Shown here: positions 31,501-49,680 of the stretch, one piece after another
Layout of the letters: every line of letters begins with the position of its first letter
Numbering within the stretch: position 1 is the first letter of the stretch
Assembly: GCF_003945545.1 (NCBI RefSeq)
Contig: NZ_CP029617.1
Location: forward strand, 7,033,001-7,097,000
DNA length: 64,000 nucleotides
Reading direction: 5' to 3'
Origin: Streptomyces sp. WAC 01529
GTDB taxonomy: Bacteria; Actinomycetota; Actinomycetes; Streptomycetales; Streptomycetaceae
Notes under the pieces: model-generated
Seen by the model: only the letters and a program-made list of their open reading frames with translations
The model's database searches: none
What the model was told of the DNA's origin: nothing
Made by a program: the position numbers and the translations under genes

Positions 31501-34331
31501 TTCCCGTTGGGGGTCAGCGGCAGCTCGTCCAGGGTGACGAAGGCGGCGGGCACCATGTACTCGGGCAGCCGGGAGCCGACGCCCTCGCGCAGTTCGGGCA
31601 CCGACACCTGCGCGCCGGGAGCGGCCACGGTGTAGGCGACCAGACGCTTCTCGCCCGCGCCGTCCGCACGCGCCACCACCGCGGCCTGGGCGACCCCGGC
31701 GAGTTCGCACAGGACGGTCTCGATCTCGCCCAGCTCGATGCGGAAGCCGCGCACCTTCACCTGGTCGTCGGTGCGGCCGGCGAACTCCAGCTCGCCGTCC
31801 GGGGTCCAGCGCGCCAAGTCGCCGGTGCGGTACATCCGGGAGCCGGGCGCGCCGAACGGGCAGGCGACGAAACGTTCGGAGGTCAGGCCGGGGCGGCCGA
31901 AGTAGCCGCGTGCCAGGCCCTCGCCCGCGATGTACAGGTCGCCGGGGACACCGGGGGGCACCGTCGAGAGCCCGCCGTCCAGCACGTACACCTGGGTGTT
32001 GGCGATGGGCCTGCCGATGACCGGGGCGCCGTCCACCGCGTCGATCCGGGCGGCGGTGGACCAGATGGTCGTCTCGGTGGGGCCGTAGACATTGGTCACC
32101 TGGGCTGCCAGCTCGGTGAGACGGTCCGCCAGACCCGTCGGCAGTGCCTCACCGCCGACGAGGACCCGCAACCCGTCGAGGGCCTCGGGGTGCTGGGCGA
32201 CGAGAGCCTGCCACAGGGTGGGGGTGGCCTGCATGAGCGTGGTGCCGGTGTCCTTCAGCAACCCGGCCAGCCGCGGAATGTCGATGACCTCGTCACGGGT
32301 GGCCAGCACGACGCCCGCGCCGGAGAGGAGAGGCACGTACAGTTCCAGGCCCGCGATGTCGAACGCGATGGTGGTGACGGCGGCCAGCCGGTCGCCCGGG
32401 CGCACCTCGAACCGCTCCCGCATGTCCTCGACGAAGTTGGCGAGGTTGTCGCGGGTGACGACCACGCCCTTGGGCCTGCCGGTCGAGCCGGAGGTGTAGA
32501 TGGTGTACGCGGGATGGCTGCCCGCCACGGCCACCGGTGCCATGGGCTCGGCGGGCAGCGCGGCCAGACTGGCGCGCACCTGGGGGTCGTCGAGCAGCAC
32601 GCGTGCGACGCCCTCGGCGGTCGGCACCGAGGTGATGGAGGAGTCGGTGACGACGACGGCGGGGGAGGCGTCGGCGACGATGTACTGGACGCGCTCGGCC
32701 GGATACTCCGGGTCGAGCGGGATGTACGCGCCGCCCGTCCTGCCGATGGCGAGCAGCGTCGCCACCAGGTCGGCGCCGCGCGGCAGGGCGACCGCGACAC
32801 GCACCTCGGGGCCGACACCCAGCCCCGCGAGCAGGCGTGCGAGGCGGTTGACGCGGTCGTCCAGCTCCCGGTAGGTGAGTTCGGTGCCCGCCGTGACGAG
32901 CGCGGTGGCATCCGGGTGGGCGGCGACGGCCGCGGCGAACTGCTCGGGCACCGAGGCGACGGGGATCTCGGCGGCGGTGTCGTTCCATCCCGTGAGGACG
33001 GTCCGCAGCCGCGAGGGCGAGAGCACCTCCGTGCGGCTGACCGGGAGCGAGGGGTCGGCCTCGATCTGCTCCAGGAAACGGCAGAGGGTGTCGAGCAGTT
33101 CCTGGGCGCGCCCGCGGTCGTAGAGGTCGGGGCGGTAGCCGACGCGCAGGCGGAGGGTGGGGCCGGGAGTGGGGAACAGGGTGATCGGGTAGTGCGTGGC
33201 GTCCTGACCGGTGACGTCGGTGATGCGCGGGCCCTCGGTCTCCTCGACCATCTCCGCCGAGTCCAGCGGGTAGTTCTCGAACACGACCAGGGTGTCGAAC
33301 AGCTCACCGCCGACCCTCGTCGGCTCCTGCACGGCGGAGAGCGGGAGGTGGTGGTGGTCCAAGAGCGCGGCCTGCTGCTGCTGGACGGCCGTCATCAACT
33401 CCGACCAGGAGGCGCCGTGGTCGATTTGAACGCGCACCGGAAGGGTGTTGATGAACAGGCCGACCATCGACTCGACGCCGGGAATTTCCGCGGGGCGTCC
33501 CGACACGGTCGCGCCGAAAACCACGTCGGTGCGGCCGGTCAGCCTGCCGAGCAGCACGCCCCAGGCACTCTGCACCACCGTGTTGAGCGTGACGCCACTG
33601 CGGCGGGCCAGCTCTCCCAGGCGGCGGGTGAGGTCCTCGGACACCTCACCGACCAGATCCTCCGGCGGTACCACCGTGTTCGGGTCGGCGTCGGGCACCA
33701 GCAGCGTCGGTGAGTCCACGCCGTCGAGCGCCGAGCGCCACGCCTCCCTGGCGGCGTCCTTGTCCTGCTTCTTCAGCCAGGCGAGGTAGTCGCGGTAGGG
33801 GGTGACGGGCGGGAGGGAGGCGTCCTCGCCGCCGGCGCGGTAGTGCTGGAACAGCTCCTGCATGACCAGGGGCGCCGACCAGCCGTCGAGCAGGATGTGG
33901 TGCCCGGTGAGCATCAGCCAGAAGGCGTCGGGAGCGACCCGGATCGCGGTCAGGCGCAGCAGCGGCGGGTCGGTCATGTCGAAGCGCCGTGCCCGGTCCC
34001 GTGCGGCGAACTCCTTCACCATGGTGAGCTGCTCGTCGGCCGGGCTCTCGCTGAAGTCCAGCTCCTCCAGGGGGAGTTCGACGCCCCGGAGGATGACCTG
34101 CACCGGCTCGCCGTTCTTGCGCCTGCGGAAGCCGGCGCGCAGGCCGGCGTGCCGGCGCAGCAGCGCGGCCGCGGCGGTTCGCAGTGCCGCGAAGTCGACG
34201 GGGCCCTCGATACGGACCGCCAGCTGCACCGTGTAGACGTCCAGCGCGTCCTCGGAGAATTGCGCGTGGAAGAGCAGCCCCTCCTGGAGCGGTGACAACG
34301 GCAGAAGGTCCTCGATGCGTGACTGCTTCAC
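22590..34331 (-). CDS. Three-module terminal NRPS with thioesterase (C-A-T, C-A-T-E, C-A-T-TE)
   Basis: About 3913 residues. Module 8: C 1-450 with the post-epimerase signature PLSPLQEGLLFHA and HHILLDG, A 460-960, T Ser about 1000. Module 9: C 1050-1495 (HHIAGDG), A 1505-2015, T (GGDSI) Ser about 2057, E 2105-2590 (HHLAVDG). Module 10: C 2610-3060 (PLTPMQEGLLFHA, HHLLLDG), A 3070-3565, T (GGDSI) Ser about 3602, TE 3640-3913 with GWSFGG, Ser about 3732, and late His in CAHPH. Codes by eye: A8 DILQLGVIWK (Gly), A9 DAATLAAVCK (aromatic), A10 DMTKVGEVGK (Asn-like). This is the only NRPS in the window with a thioesterase, so it ends the assembly line; release by lactone formation onto Thr1 is the expected outcome. 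I use the GTG at 34331 (KQSRIEDLLPLSP follows), preceded by GGGAG; an in-frame ATG at 34463 would add 44 residues unlike the family. Confidence 0.95.
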   Translation of the reverse strand: MKQSRIEDLLPLSPLQEGLLFHAQFSEDALDVYTVQLAVRIEGPVDFAALRTAAAALLRRHAGLRAGFRRRKNGEPVQVILRGVELPLEELDFSESPADEQLTMVKEFAARDRARRFDMTDPPLLRLTAIRVAPDAFWLMLTGHHILLDGWSAPLVMQELFQHYRAGGEDASLPPVTPYRDYLAWLKKQDKDAAREAWRSALDGVDSPTLLVPDADPNTVVPPEDLVGEVSEDLTRRLGELARRSGVTLNTVVQSAWGVLLGRLTGRTDVVFGATVSGRPAEIPGVESMVGLFINTLPVRVQIDHGASWSELMTAVQQQQAALLDHHHLPLSAVQEPTRVGGELFDTLVVFENYPLDSAEMVEETEGPRITDVTGQDATHYPITLFPTPGPTLRLRVGYRPDLYDRGRAQELLDTLCRFLEQIEADPSLPVSRTEVLSPSRLRTVLTGWNDTAAEIPVASVPEQFAAAVAAHPDATALVTAGTELTYRELDDRVNRLARLLAGLGVGPEVRVAVALPRGADLVATLLAIGRTGGAYIPLDPEYPAERVQYIVADASPAVVVTDSSITSVPTAEGVARVLLDDPQVRASLAALPAEPMAPVAVAGSHPAYTIYTSGSTGRPKGVVVTRDNLANFVEDMRERFEVRPGDRLAAVTTIAFDIAGLELYVPLLSGAGVVLATRDEVIDIPRLAGLLKDTGTTLMQATPTLWQALVAQHPEALDGLRVLVGGEALPTGLADRLTELAAQVTNVYGPTETTIWSTAARIDAVDGAPVIGRPIANTQVYVLDGGLSTVPPGVPGDLYIAGEGLARGYFGRPGLTSERFVACPFGAPGSRMYRTGDLARWTPDGELEFAGRTDDQVKVRGFRIELGEIETVLCELAGVAQAAVVARADGAGEKRLVAYTVAAPGAQVSVPELREGVGSRLPEYMVPAAFVTLDELPLTPNGKTDRKALPAPDFGALATAAGAGPRTPQEEILCGLYAEILDIPSVGVHDDFFALGGHSLHATRLVSRIRVAFSVELPLRLLWEAPTVAELAARLRGADDARPPVLPVERPEHVPLSYAQRRLWFLNRFEHGAAAHNISLGLLLRGALDEDALRAAVRDVSVQHEVLRTVFPETDGVARQYVLSPEEGAAELTVIDVLEQDLDKVIAEHAARDFDLSTETPLRVSLLRMAPDHSLLLILLHHIAGDGWSAGPLATDLSAAYRARSAGRAPDWEPLPVQYADYTLWNYRVLGEEGDPGSLVAKQLDFWQQRLRGTPDVLALPTDRPRPPEADYTADTVVVDVDARLHRALTGVARRTGTSLFMVLQAGLASLLSALGAGDDIPLGSPIAGRNDQALESMVGFFANTLVLRTDTSGDPTFRELLDRVREFNLAAYANQEVPFERLVELLNPERSLSWHPLFQVWLNVQNAEASTGASVGIPGIDAQAYPVPVNATQFDLAFTINELAADDGSPDGLRALIDFRLDLFDRDTVEALFGRLLHLLERVAADPDLRVGDVSLLTDGERALISAANDTARAVPRGTFPELFARRVAEAPDDLAVVCEGTELTYGELDRRANRIAHVLREAGARPEGFVALALPRSADWPAAVLATHKAGAAYLPVDPAYPAERIAYMLGDAAPGVLVTTREIAATLPDTGSATVLVLDDEATAARVHASPATAPAVALDPRNPAYVIYTSGSTGRPKGVVVPHSGFGSLLVAYVEALGLGPGSRVLQFASPSFDAAFAELCKALLSGSTLVLAPPARLDPGAPLAALLVEQGVTQATIPPAALGVLAEDEVPAGLTLLVAGEATPPEIAGRWSAGRRMVNAYGPTETTVCATISGPLAGAVEPPMGRPVPNSRVYVLDAALHDVPPGSPGDLYISGEGLARGYLGRPGLSAERFVADPFGPPGSRMYRTGDIAKWTREGALQFLGRADEQVKLHGFRIELGEIRSVLLRRPAVAQAEVLIREDRPGDQRLVAYVVTRAGAAPLQGTDLRALLAAELPEYMVPAAVVVLDALPLTPNGKTDRRALPEPGYATAAETEGPRNAREELLCSLFAEILGLETIGVHDSFFDTGGDSIMSIQLVRKARNAGIRLTPRDVFEHKTVAGLAETTADQGAAGGTSPQAPAAPEPAPVSAGVGALPLTPIIHWMRERGGRVDRFSQTNMIVVPAELGADRMEAALQAVLDHHDALRMKLTRIGGVVWSLGIPEPGAVRAADCLHRVDLAGLDAEEALERMAQETRGAWDRLDPEAGTMVQAVWFDKGPETSGRLLLSIHHLAVDGVSWRILLPDLRQAWAEQADGAVARLDAVGTSFREWAQLLTEAAQRPERVEELPYWLGALADPGPALADRPLDRGRDVTSTAGRIVLELPAEQTAALLTTVPAAFHARMNDVLLTAFAVAVGQWRAGRDRGDGPVLVNLEGHGREELHDGIDLSRTVGWFTSLFPVRLDPGRYDWDEFRSGGGAVGDVLKRIKEQLRALPDKGLGYGLLRHLNSQTATALAGFPDPQISFNYLGRFAGVDDADQGGPADWGPAPEGFDLDGGGDPDRPLAHAIDVNAMTQDLPDGPRLVADVSWAGELFGEEEIRELGEHWLTALTALVAHVERPESGGYSPSDLTLVPLTQREIDAVESAATSRLEDVLPLTPMQEGLLFHAQLDEDQPDIYTVQLGIDIAGELDTDRLRAAAATLLRRHPNLRAGFLQQGLGRPVQIVVGDLELPWTELDLTHLPEAERAARLDALMDEDRVRRFDPERPPLLRFTLVRMGEGLVRFLMTNHHLLLDGWSGPLLVRELFTLYEAGGDESVLTKPTPYRDYLEWLGQQDKQAAREAWRGVLAEVDGATLVAADGGGASGDVPGDLLVELPEETVEELTRLVRHHGVTLNTAIQAVWGVVLGGLTGRDDVVFGATVSGRPADIPGVETMVGLFINTVPARVQLLPGDTWAGLLEQVQRRQTAVMDHHYLGLQDILRLVDSDQLFDTIVVTENFPVENAGAPQGEEGPRIVGGYGTDANHYPISLVAMPGATLRLRFSYRTDLFGQSAIEAIGRRVERAIHSLIDAPGQRLDRLDLLTAEEREALLNGFNDTAAPAPKALVPELFETQAARTPDAPALRLGNGEEVSYAALNTAADRLADELAAAGVGPERLVALALPRSADLVTAALAVLKAGGGYLPVDPTDPGDRLEYVLADAAPVLVLTRSEIAPELPSTSAPVLLLDQRDTDAEGIGRVMRDDRGPHAQSPAYVIYTSGSTGRPKGVVIEHRSLAQYLDHAIHAYPSLRERALLHSPVSFDMAVTSLFGPLVSGGCVHVAELEQPAQQRLQPPFLKATPSHLPLLAGSDPEISPARELVVGGEQLLGETLAEWRTGHPGVAVVNEYGPTEATVGCAVHRLEPGDPTPSGAVPIGRPTPNTQLYVLDTRLRPAPAGSTGELYIGGDQLARGYLGRPGLTSSRFVANPFGAPGTRLYRTGDLARRRADGGLDYLGRVDEQVKIRGYRVELGEIEARLTADPAVGQAVVVLRDDIGAGRRLIAYVVPAAGGTLDMAVVRERLAAAVPGYMVPSAFVTLPEIPLNANGKVERRALPVPDHNPQDWTGPRNPREEILCGLFREVLGLDVVGVHDSFFDLGGDSIMSMSLAGRIRSVFGAKLTIRTVLSAPTVAELAERLGGEEDEDSLEVLLPLRTQGTRAPVFCVHAAGGLSWNYSSLLRHVDPEHPVYGLQARGINGTGTVPSTLEEMAADYVGQIRTVQPTGPYVLLGWSFGGQVIHAMAALLQSQGDEVALLVNLDEYPLDRTLPQPDRTPDEQDALRMMLDHVGYDVDELGDGPLDHGEVAAMLRARQSVLATLDAGNIAALAAVFANNRRLFEAYEPARHSGDLLVLVAEEERSVPASELTARAELWRPFVGGRIEHRVIGCAHPHMLQPESAAEIGRILNEKLREIK

Positions 34332-34505
34332 TGCACATGCTCCCTGGGCTTCTTCGAGGTGCAATTGGCGTTGGGGGTCTGGTCGGCCGGGGCAGAAAGG
34401 AATGGGGGGTGGCGATTTCGACGGTAGCTTTTCCGCGACCGGATAAAGGAGGCAGATAAACAACTCGGAATCAGGTGGCGGAATCCGCTGTCGTCAGGGC
34501 CGAGC

Positions 34506-34526
34506 CCGGCCCGTGACACGGGCCGG
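34506..34526 (-). terminator. Palindromic hairpin after the middle NRPS gene
   Basis: A near-perfect palindrome, arms 34506-34513 and 34519-34526 around a 5-base loop, all G/C in the stem, 16 bases past the NRPS stop at 34542. It sits in a 210-base gap (34332-34541) that separates two otherwise same-strand NRPS genes. It may partly terminate transcription or stabilise the mRNA end. No promoter was identified in the gap. Confidence 0.4.
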
Positions 34527-34541
34527 ACCACGGCTATGACG

Positions 34542-45548
<11,007 letters not shown>

Positions 45549-45767
45549 TGAGAAACTCTCCACATCGTTTTCCGGAACCGAACTCGTCCTGGCCGACGCG
45601 AATTGTCCTGCTCCGGCGGCCGCCAGCCTTGGACGGCGAGTCTTGTCCCCGGGCCGAATTCCATCAACGGCGCTGCAAAAAATTCGTTCTGCGCATCGTG
45701 CGGCGGTGGTCGCGTGACAGCATCAACTCGTTGACGAGATATCGAAATTCCCGAAGGGGGAGCGCGG
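45549..45767. promoter_or_regulatory. Divergent control region between NRPS and P450 genes
   Basis: 219 non-coding bases between head-to-head starts, so promoters for both the leftward NRPS operon and the rightward P450 should lie here. For the P450 a weak candidate is GTGACA (45714-45719), a 17-base spacer and AGATAT (45737-45742), just upstream of the GAAGGGGGAG ribosome site. A short inverted repeat CTCGT-TG-ACGAG overlaps that spacer. The promoter positions are guesses; the function of the region follows from gene orientation. Confidence 0.5.
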
Positions 45768-46997
45768 GTGAAGGGCACCGGCACGCTGTCCAAGTACTGG
45801 ATGTTCAGCGACGACTACACGCAGAATCCCTATCCAATGCTCGCTCGGCTGCGACAGGAGCAGCCGGTGGCCAAGGTGGAGACACCGGACGGAGTGCGGG
45901 CCTGGGTGGTGACCCGCTATGACGACGTGCGCACGGCCCTCGCCGATCCCCGGCTCAGCCGTGACATCGGCAAGCTGTACGGAGCGCTGGGCAGACAACT
46001 CGGCCGGGAGCTGCCGACCACGGACGAGATCAGCAACCACCTGGCCAACTCGGATCCGCCCCGGCACACGCCGCTGCGCAAGGCGCTCAGCTTCGCCTTC
46101 ACCCCCAAGCGGGTGAAGGCACTGCGCGAGGGCTGGCACAAGGTGGTCGACGACCTGCTCGACGACATGGTGCGCACGGGCGGCCAGGACCTGAACACCG
46201 GTCTGTCCGAGCCCTTGCCGATCATCACCATCGCCCAGCTGATGGGGGTCCCCGACAGCGACTGGCCGCAGTTCCTGGTGTGGACGGACACGCTGCGACG
46301 GGTCGACGCCAGTGACCCGACCGGCATCAAGGCCCGGCACACCAAGGAGCTCTCGGACTACATCCGGGACCTCATAGCCCGTAAGCAGCGCCGGCCCGAG
46401 GACGATCTGATCTCCGCCCTGGTCCATGCCGAGGGGGACAAGCGGCTGGACGCCAAGGAGGCACTGTCCACCGCCTTCGCGGTGATGACGGGGGGCAACG
46501 ACACCACGACAAGCCTCCTGAACGGTGCTTTCACGGCACTCCTGACACACCCCGCCGAAGCAGCGAAGATCAAGGCCGATCACAGTCTGCTGCCCGCGGC
46601 CGTCGAGGAGTTGCTGCGCTACACCGCCCCCGTGATCAACTCCCTGCAGCGGGTCACCTTGGAGCCGGTCGAGCTGAGCGGGGTGCGGATCCCGCAGGAC
46701 GAGATCGTCATCATCTCCATCGCGTCCGCCAACCATGACCCGGACGCCTTCCCCGACCGTCCGGACGAGCTGGACGTCACCCGTAAACGGCCCGCACACC
46801 TCAGCTTCGGGCACGGCATCCACTACTGCCTCGGCAACCACATGGCCAAGGCGCTGACCGAGATCGCCGTCCAGCGGGTCTTCGAGCGCTTTCCCCGGAT
46901 CCGGCTGGGGGTGGACCCGTCCGAACTGCGCTACCAGCCCGGCCTGATCGTCCGCCCGCTGGTTTCGCTACCGGTGGTCTTCGGGCCGACCGCGTAA
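45768..46997 (+). CDS. Cytochrome P450, divergent from the NRPS operon
   Basis: 409 residues starting at a GTG preceded by GAAGGGGGAG. The heme loop is FGHGIHYCLG with axial Cys near 354; the I-helix motif is TGGNDTTT; ExxR is EELLR. It is the only + strand gene within the cluster body, sits between the leftward NRPS genes and the leftward Hpg/export genes, and ends at a strong bidirectional hairpin. Its overall character is that of the large CYP107/CYP105-like actinobacterial group that tailors polyketides and peptides. The substrate is unknown; side-chain hydroxylation, aryl coupling or oxidation of the acyl group are all possible. The loop after the Cys reads GNHMAK, with Lys where most relatives have Arg. 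Confidence 0.92.
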   Translation: MKGTGTLSKYWMFSDDYTQNPYPMLARLRQEQPVAKVETPDGVRAWVVTRYDDVRTALADPRLSRDIGKLYGALGRQLGRELPTTDEISNHLANSDPPRHTPLRKALSFAFTPKRVKALREGWHKVVDDLLDDMVRTGGQDLNTGLSEPLPIITIAQLMGVPDSDWPQFLVWTDTLRRVDASDPTGIKARHTKELSDYIRDLIARKQRRPEDDLISALVHAEGDKRLDAKEALSTAFAVMTGGNDTTTSLLNGAFTALLTHPAEAAKIKADHSLLPAAVEELLRYTAPVINSLQRVTLEPVELSGVRIPQDEIVIISIASANHDPDAFPDRPDELDVTRKRPAHLSFGHGIHYCLGNHMAKALTEIAVQRVFERFPRIRLGVDPSELRYQPGLIVRPLVSLPVVFGPTA

Positions 46998-47016
46998 CCC
47001 CGGAAGCGGGAAACAC

Positions 47017-47060
47017 AGAAGGGGCCTGGGGGCCGCCACGGCGGCCCCCAGGCCCCTTCT
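47017..47060. terminator. Strong bidirectional hairpin terminator
   Basis: A perfect 20-bp inverted repeat, arms 47017-47036 and 47041-47060 with a 4-base loop. It lies between the + strand P450 stop (46997) and the - strand membrane-protein stop (47079), where both transcripts need to end. The arm ends in TTCT on one side and reads AGAA on the other, giving short T-rich flanks in both directions. Confidence 0.8.
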
Positions 47061-47078
47061 CGGTGTGCCGACGGGCTG

Positions 47079-47720
47079 TCACTTCCCGGTGCGGCGACGG
47101 TAGTACGAGGCGGTGACGGCCCCCAGCAAGGGGCCCCAGGCCAGCAGAGGCGCGTAACAGACGGTGACCACCCTGTTCTGCAGCGGGGTGCCGAGCGGTG
47201 GCCGAATGCTCCACTGGTACACGGCGTACCCGCACACGGCGGTGACCGCGGCGGATCCGGCCCCCGCCACCACGACCGGCACCATGACGGGGATCCGCCG
47301 GCCGCCGAGCCCCGGCACCCAGCGCGGCACCACCTCGCCCCACGGCCGCACCAGGCCCAGGGTCGCGAGGGCTAGTCCCTCAGTGGCGAGGGAGAGCCCG
47401 AGAATGTACGCCCGTTCTCCCGCGCCGGCGTTGATCCGGGGGACGACCTTGGGGACTCCGGCGATCAGAGCGACGCGCCACAGCCCCGAGGGCAGGGTGG
47501 ACCCGGCGGCCAGATGCGCCGCGGTCCTCGCCCAACGGGGCACGTCCGACGGGGGAGCGGCCTGCGACGGCCCGGCGTCAGGTGCCTCCGTGGCCTGCGC
47601 GGGCGCCGGGGGCCCGGCAGGCCGCGGCCCCGCCGTGGACCGCGGGAACATCGGCCGGGGCCGCGCGAAGAGCCCGCGCAGGACGGTGCGGCCGGTGCCG
47701 GGGACCGAGGGGCGGCTCAC
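47079..47720 (-). CDS. Small integral membrane protein, coupled to the ABC exporter
   Basis: 213 residues from a GTG at 47720 that shares GTGA with the permease stop. An N-terminal cytoplasmic Pro/Ala-rich stretch (about 1-60) precedes four hydrophobic segments (about 66-87, 104-124, 143-167, 185-207). Shared with the gene at 6255-6908 are LPSGLWRVA, WGEVVPRWVP and the WGPLLGAVTASYYRRR tail. No named family is recognised. Coupling to the exporter suggests a role in efflux or self-protection; this is inference. The gene is last in the leftward Hpg/export run and ends at the hairpin 47017-47060. Confidence 0.8.
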   Translation of the reverse strand: MSRPSVPGTGRTVLRGLFARPRPMFPRSTAGPRPAGPPAPAQATEAPDAGPSQAAPPSDVPRWARTAAHLAAGSTLPSGLWRVALIAGVPKVVPRINAGAGERAYILGLSLATEGLALATLGLVRPWGEVVPRWVPGLGGRRIPVMVPVVVAGAGSAAVTAVCGYAVYQWSIRPPLGTPLQNRVVTVCYAPLLAWGPLLGAVTASYYRRRTGK

Positions 47721-48520
47721 TGGGCGGTCGCACGCCGGTAGGCGCGGTTCGCCAGCGGGACCACCACGGCAAGGAGCACGCCGATCAGGACCAGGGCGCA
47801 CGGCACCGGGTACCGCAGCGGGAACGCCGGATCGTCGCCCAGGCCCGTGGGGTTGCCCCACAGTTCCCGCATGGCCGTGACCACCGTCGTCACCGGGTTC
47901 CACTCGGCCACGGTGCGCAGCCAGCCCGGAAGGTTGCCGAGCGGGTAGAACGTCGCCGAAAGGAAGGCCAGCGGCATGGTGATGACCATGGCCACCGAGT
48001 TCACGGCCTGCGGGTCACGCAGCGCCAGTCCGATGAGGACACCGAGCCAGGCCATGGCGTAACCGAGCAGCATCAACAGCAGGAAGCCCGCGACCACATC
48101 GAAGGGGTTCGCGTGCAGCCGCCAACCGATGAGGAAGCCGACCGGAATCATGGCCACACAGGAAATGGCGTTGAGAACGAGGTCGGACACGGTGCGGCCG
48201 ACCAGTACCGAAAGCTGAACCATCGGCAGCGAGCGGAACCGCTCCACCAGCCCGTTGTTCAGGTCCTCGGCCACGCCCACACCGGTGTTGATGACGCTGG
48301 AGAGCATCATCTGGGCGAAGATGCCCGCCATGATGTACTCGTGGTAGTTCCCCTGGGGCACCTGCATCGAGCTGCCGAACAGGTAACCGAAGAGCACCAC
48401 GAACATGATCGGCATCAGCGTGACCGCGATGATCTTCTGCGGTGTCCGCTTCAAGTGCGTCATGTGCCGCCCGACGAGGGCGGCCGAATCGCTCAGCAGG
48501 TGGGAGTAGGTACTGCTCAT
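47717..48520 (-). CDS. ABC-2 type transporter permease, DrrB-like
   Basis: 267 residues with about six membrane segments, typical of the DrrB/ABC-2 permease family: an N-terminal cytoplasmic stretch (HMTHLKRTPQKIIA), first segment near 30-48, the VPQGNYHEYIMAGIFAQMML region, and the conserved ALRDPQAVNS and PLGNLPGWL segments. Its ATG overlaps the stop of the ATPase gene by four bases (ATGA), and its own stop overlaps the membrane-protein start. With the ATPase it forms an exporter, most likely for the NRPS product, and would give the producer self-resistance. Confidence 0.93.
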   Translation of the reverse strand: MSSTYSHLLSDSAALVGRHMTHLKRTPQKIIAVTLMPIMFVVLFGYLFGSSMQVPQGNYHEYIMAGIFAQMMLSSVINTGVGVAEDLNNGLVERFRSLPMVQLSVLVGRTVSDLVLNAISCVAMIPVGFLIGWRLHANPFDVVAGFLLLMLLGYAMAWLGVLIGLALRDPQAVNSVAMVITMPLAFLSATFYPLGNLPGWLRTVAEWNPVTTVVTAMRELWGNPTGLGDDPAFPLRYPVPCALVLIGVLLAVVVPLANRAYRRATAQ

Positions 48521-49530
48521 CGCGGCGCCACCTCCAGCTCGCTCTCGCCGCGTTCCGCCTCGGCCGGGGGCCGGGATCCGACGGGTGCCGTGCGGCTCTT
48601 GTGGCCGGTCAGTTCGAGGAACACCTCGTCCAGCGAGGGGCGTCGTACGACGAAGTCGACGACCTCCACCGAGTTGAGCTGCAACTCCGCCGCCGCCTTG
48701 GAGACCCCGGCGAACCCGGTCTCCAGTGCCGCGGACACCCGCAGCCCGGTGTCGTCGATCACCGGCGGGGTGGAGCCGGCGGAGGAGAGCGGAGCCAGCG
48801 CGGCGCGCGCCATCTCCGGGGTGCGAACGGTGATCTCCAGCCGTTCACCGCCCACCATGCTCTTCAACTCGTCGGGTGTGCCTTCGGCGGCCACCGTCCC
48901 CTGGTCGATCACCGCGATGCGGTCGGCGAGCTGGTCCGCCTCCTCCAGGTACTGAGTGGTGAGCAGGATCGTCACACCGTCGGCGACCTGCTCGCGCACC
49001 ATGTCCCACAGCGCCGTCCTGCTGACCAGGTCGAGCCCGGTCGTCGGTTCGTCCAGGAAGACCACCGGGGGGCTGGCGATCAGACTGGCTCCGAGGTCGA
49101 GCCTGCGGCGCATGCCGCCCGAGTAGGTCCGCACCGGCCGGTCGGCGGCGTCCGTGAGGTCGAACCGCTCCAGCAGTTCCTCCGCACGGGTGCGTGCCCG
49201 CTTACGGCCCAGGTGCATCAGCGTCCCCAGGAGCACCAGGTTCTCCCGGCCGGTCAACTCGCCGTCCAGTGCCGCGTACTGTCCCGTCAGGCCGATCCGC
49301 CGACGTACCTCGTGCGCCTGGGTCACCACGTCGTAGCCCACGACCTGGGCCGAGCCGGCGTCGGGCTGGAGCAGCGTCGCCAGCATGCGCACCATGGTCG
49401 TCTTGCCCGCACCGTTGGGCCCGAGGACTCCGTAGACCGTGCCGGCCTCGACGGACAGGCCGACGCCCTTGAGTACCTCAGTGTCGCCATAACGCTTCCG
49501 CAGACCTTCTGCGGATATTGCGATATTCAT
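48517..49530 (-). CDS. ABC transporter ATP-binding protein, DrrA-like
   Basis: 337 residues. Walker A is GPNGAGKTT, the signature is YSGGMRRRLDL, Walker B is VVFLDEP, and the C-terminal extension (PSLDEVFLELTG) is the hallmark of the daunorubicin-resistance DrrA subgroup of drug exporters. The ATG at 49530 is preceded at five bases by GAGGAG; an upstream in-frame ATG at 49542 lacks this spacing. It energises the coupled permease to pump the peptide, or a precursor, out of the cell. Confidence 0.94.
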   Translation of the reverse strand: MNIAISAEGLRKRYGDTEVLKGVGLSVEAGTVYGVLGPNGAGKTTMVRMLATLLQPDAGSAQVVGYDVVTQAHEVRRRIGLTGQYAALDGELTGRENLVLLGTLMHLGRKRARTRAEELLERFDLTDAADRPVRTYSGGMRRRLDLGASLIASPPVVFLDEPTTGLDLVSRTALWDMVREQVADGVTILLTTQYLEEADQLADRIAVIDQGTVAAEGTPDELKSMVGGERLEITVRTPEMARAALAPLSSAGSTPPVIDDTGLRVSAALETGFAGVSKAAAELQLNSVEVVDFVVRRPSLDEVFLELTGHKSRTAPVGSRPPAEAERGESELEVAPR

Positions 49531-49638
49531 CAGACTCCTCAAAATGCGTCGGCGAGATCCGGGGCAACCGTGCGATCAGAGTTGAAATTACTTGGGTCGG
49601 AATACGGGAACCAGTGGACTTCAAATTCTTCCAACCAA

Positions 49639-49670
49639 CCGCTCGGCCGACCGATCAGCCGATCGAGCGG
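49639..49670 (-). terminator. Possible hairpin after the third P450 gene
   Basis: Arms 49639-49645 and 49664-49670 can pair over 7 bp, with an inner 5-bp palindrome in the loop, 11 bases past the P450 stop within the 150-base gap before the exporter genes. The pairing is imperfect overall, so this is only a candidate. Confidence 0.25.
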
Positions 49671-49680
49671 CGAGTCGGGG

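Noticed and set aside
24591..33713. A 3040-codon open frame on the + strand, opposite the terminal NRPS
   Set aside because: It lies wholly antisense to clear C, A, T and E domains, has low-complexity Gly/Arg/Val/His composition, and shows no domain motif; it is a GC-bias shadow.
45605..45634. GTCC-N22-GGAC near the NRPS promoter, reminiscent of StrR-family operators
   Set aside because: The spacing is one base longer than the GTCCAR-N17-YTGGAC consensus I recall, the left inner bases do not match, and no StrR-type regulator is in the window.
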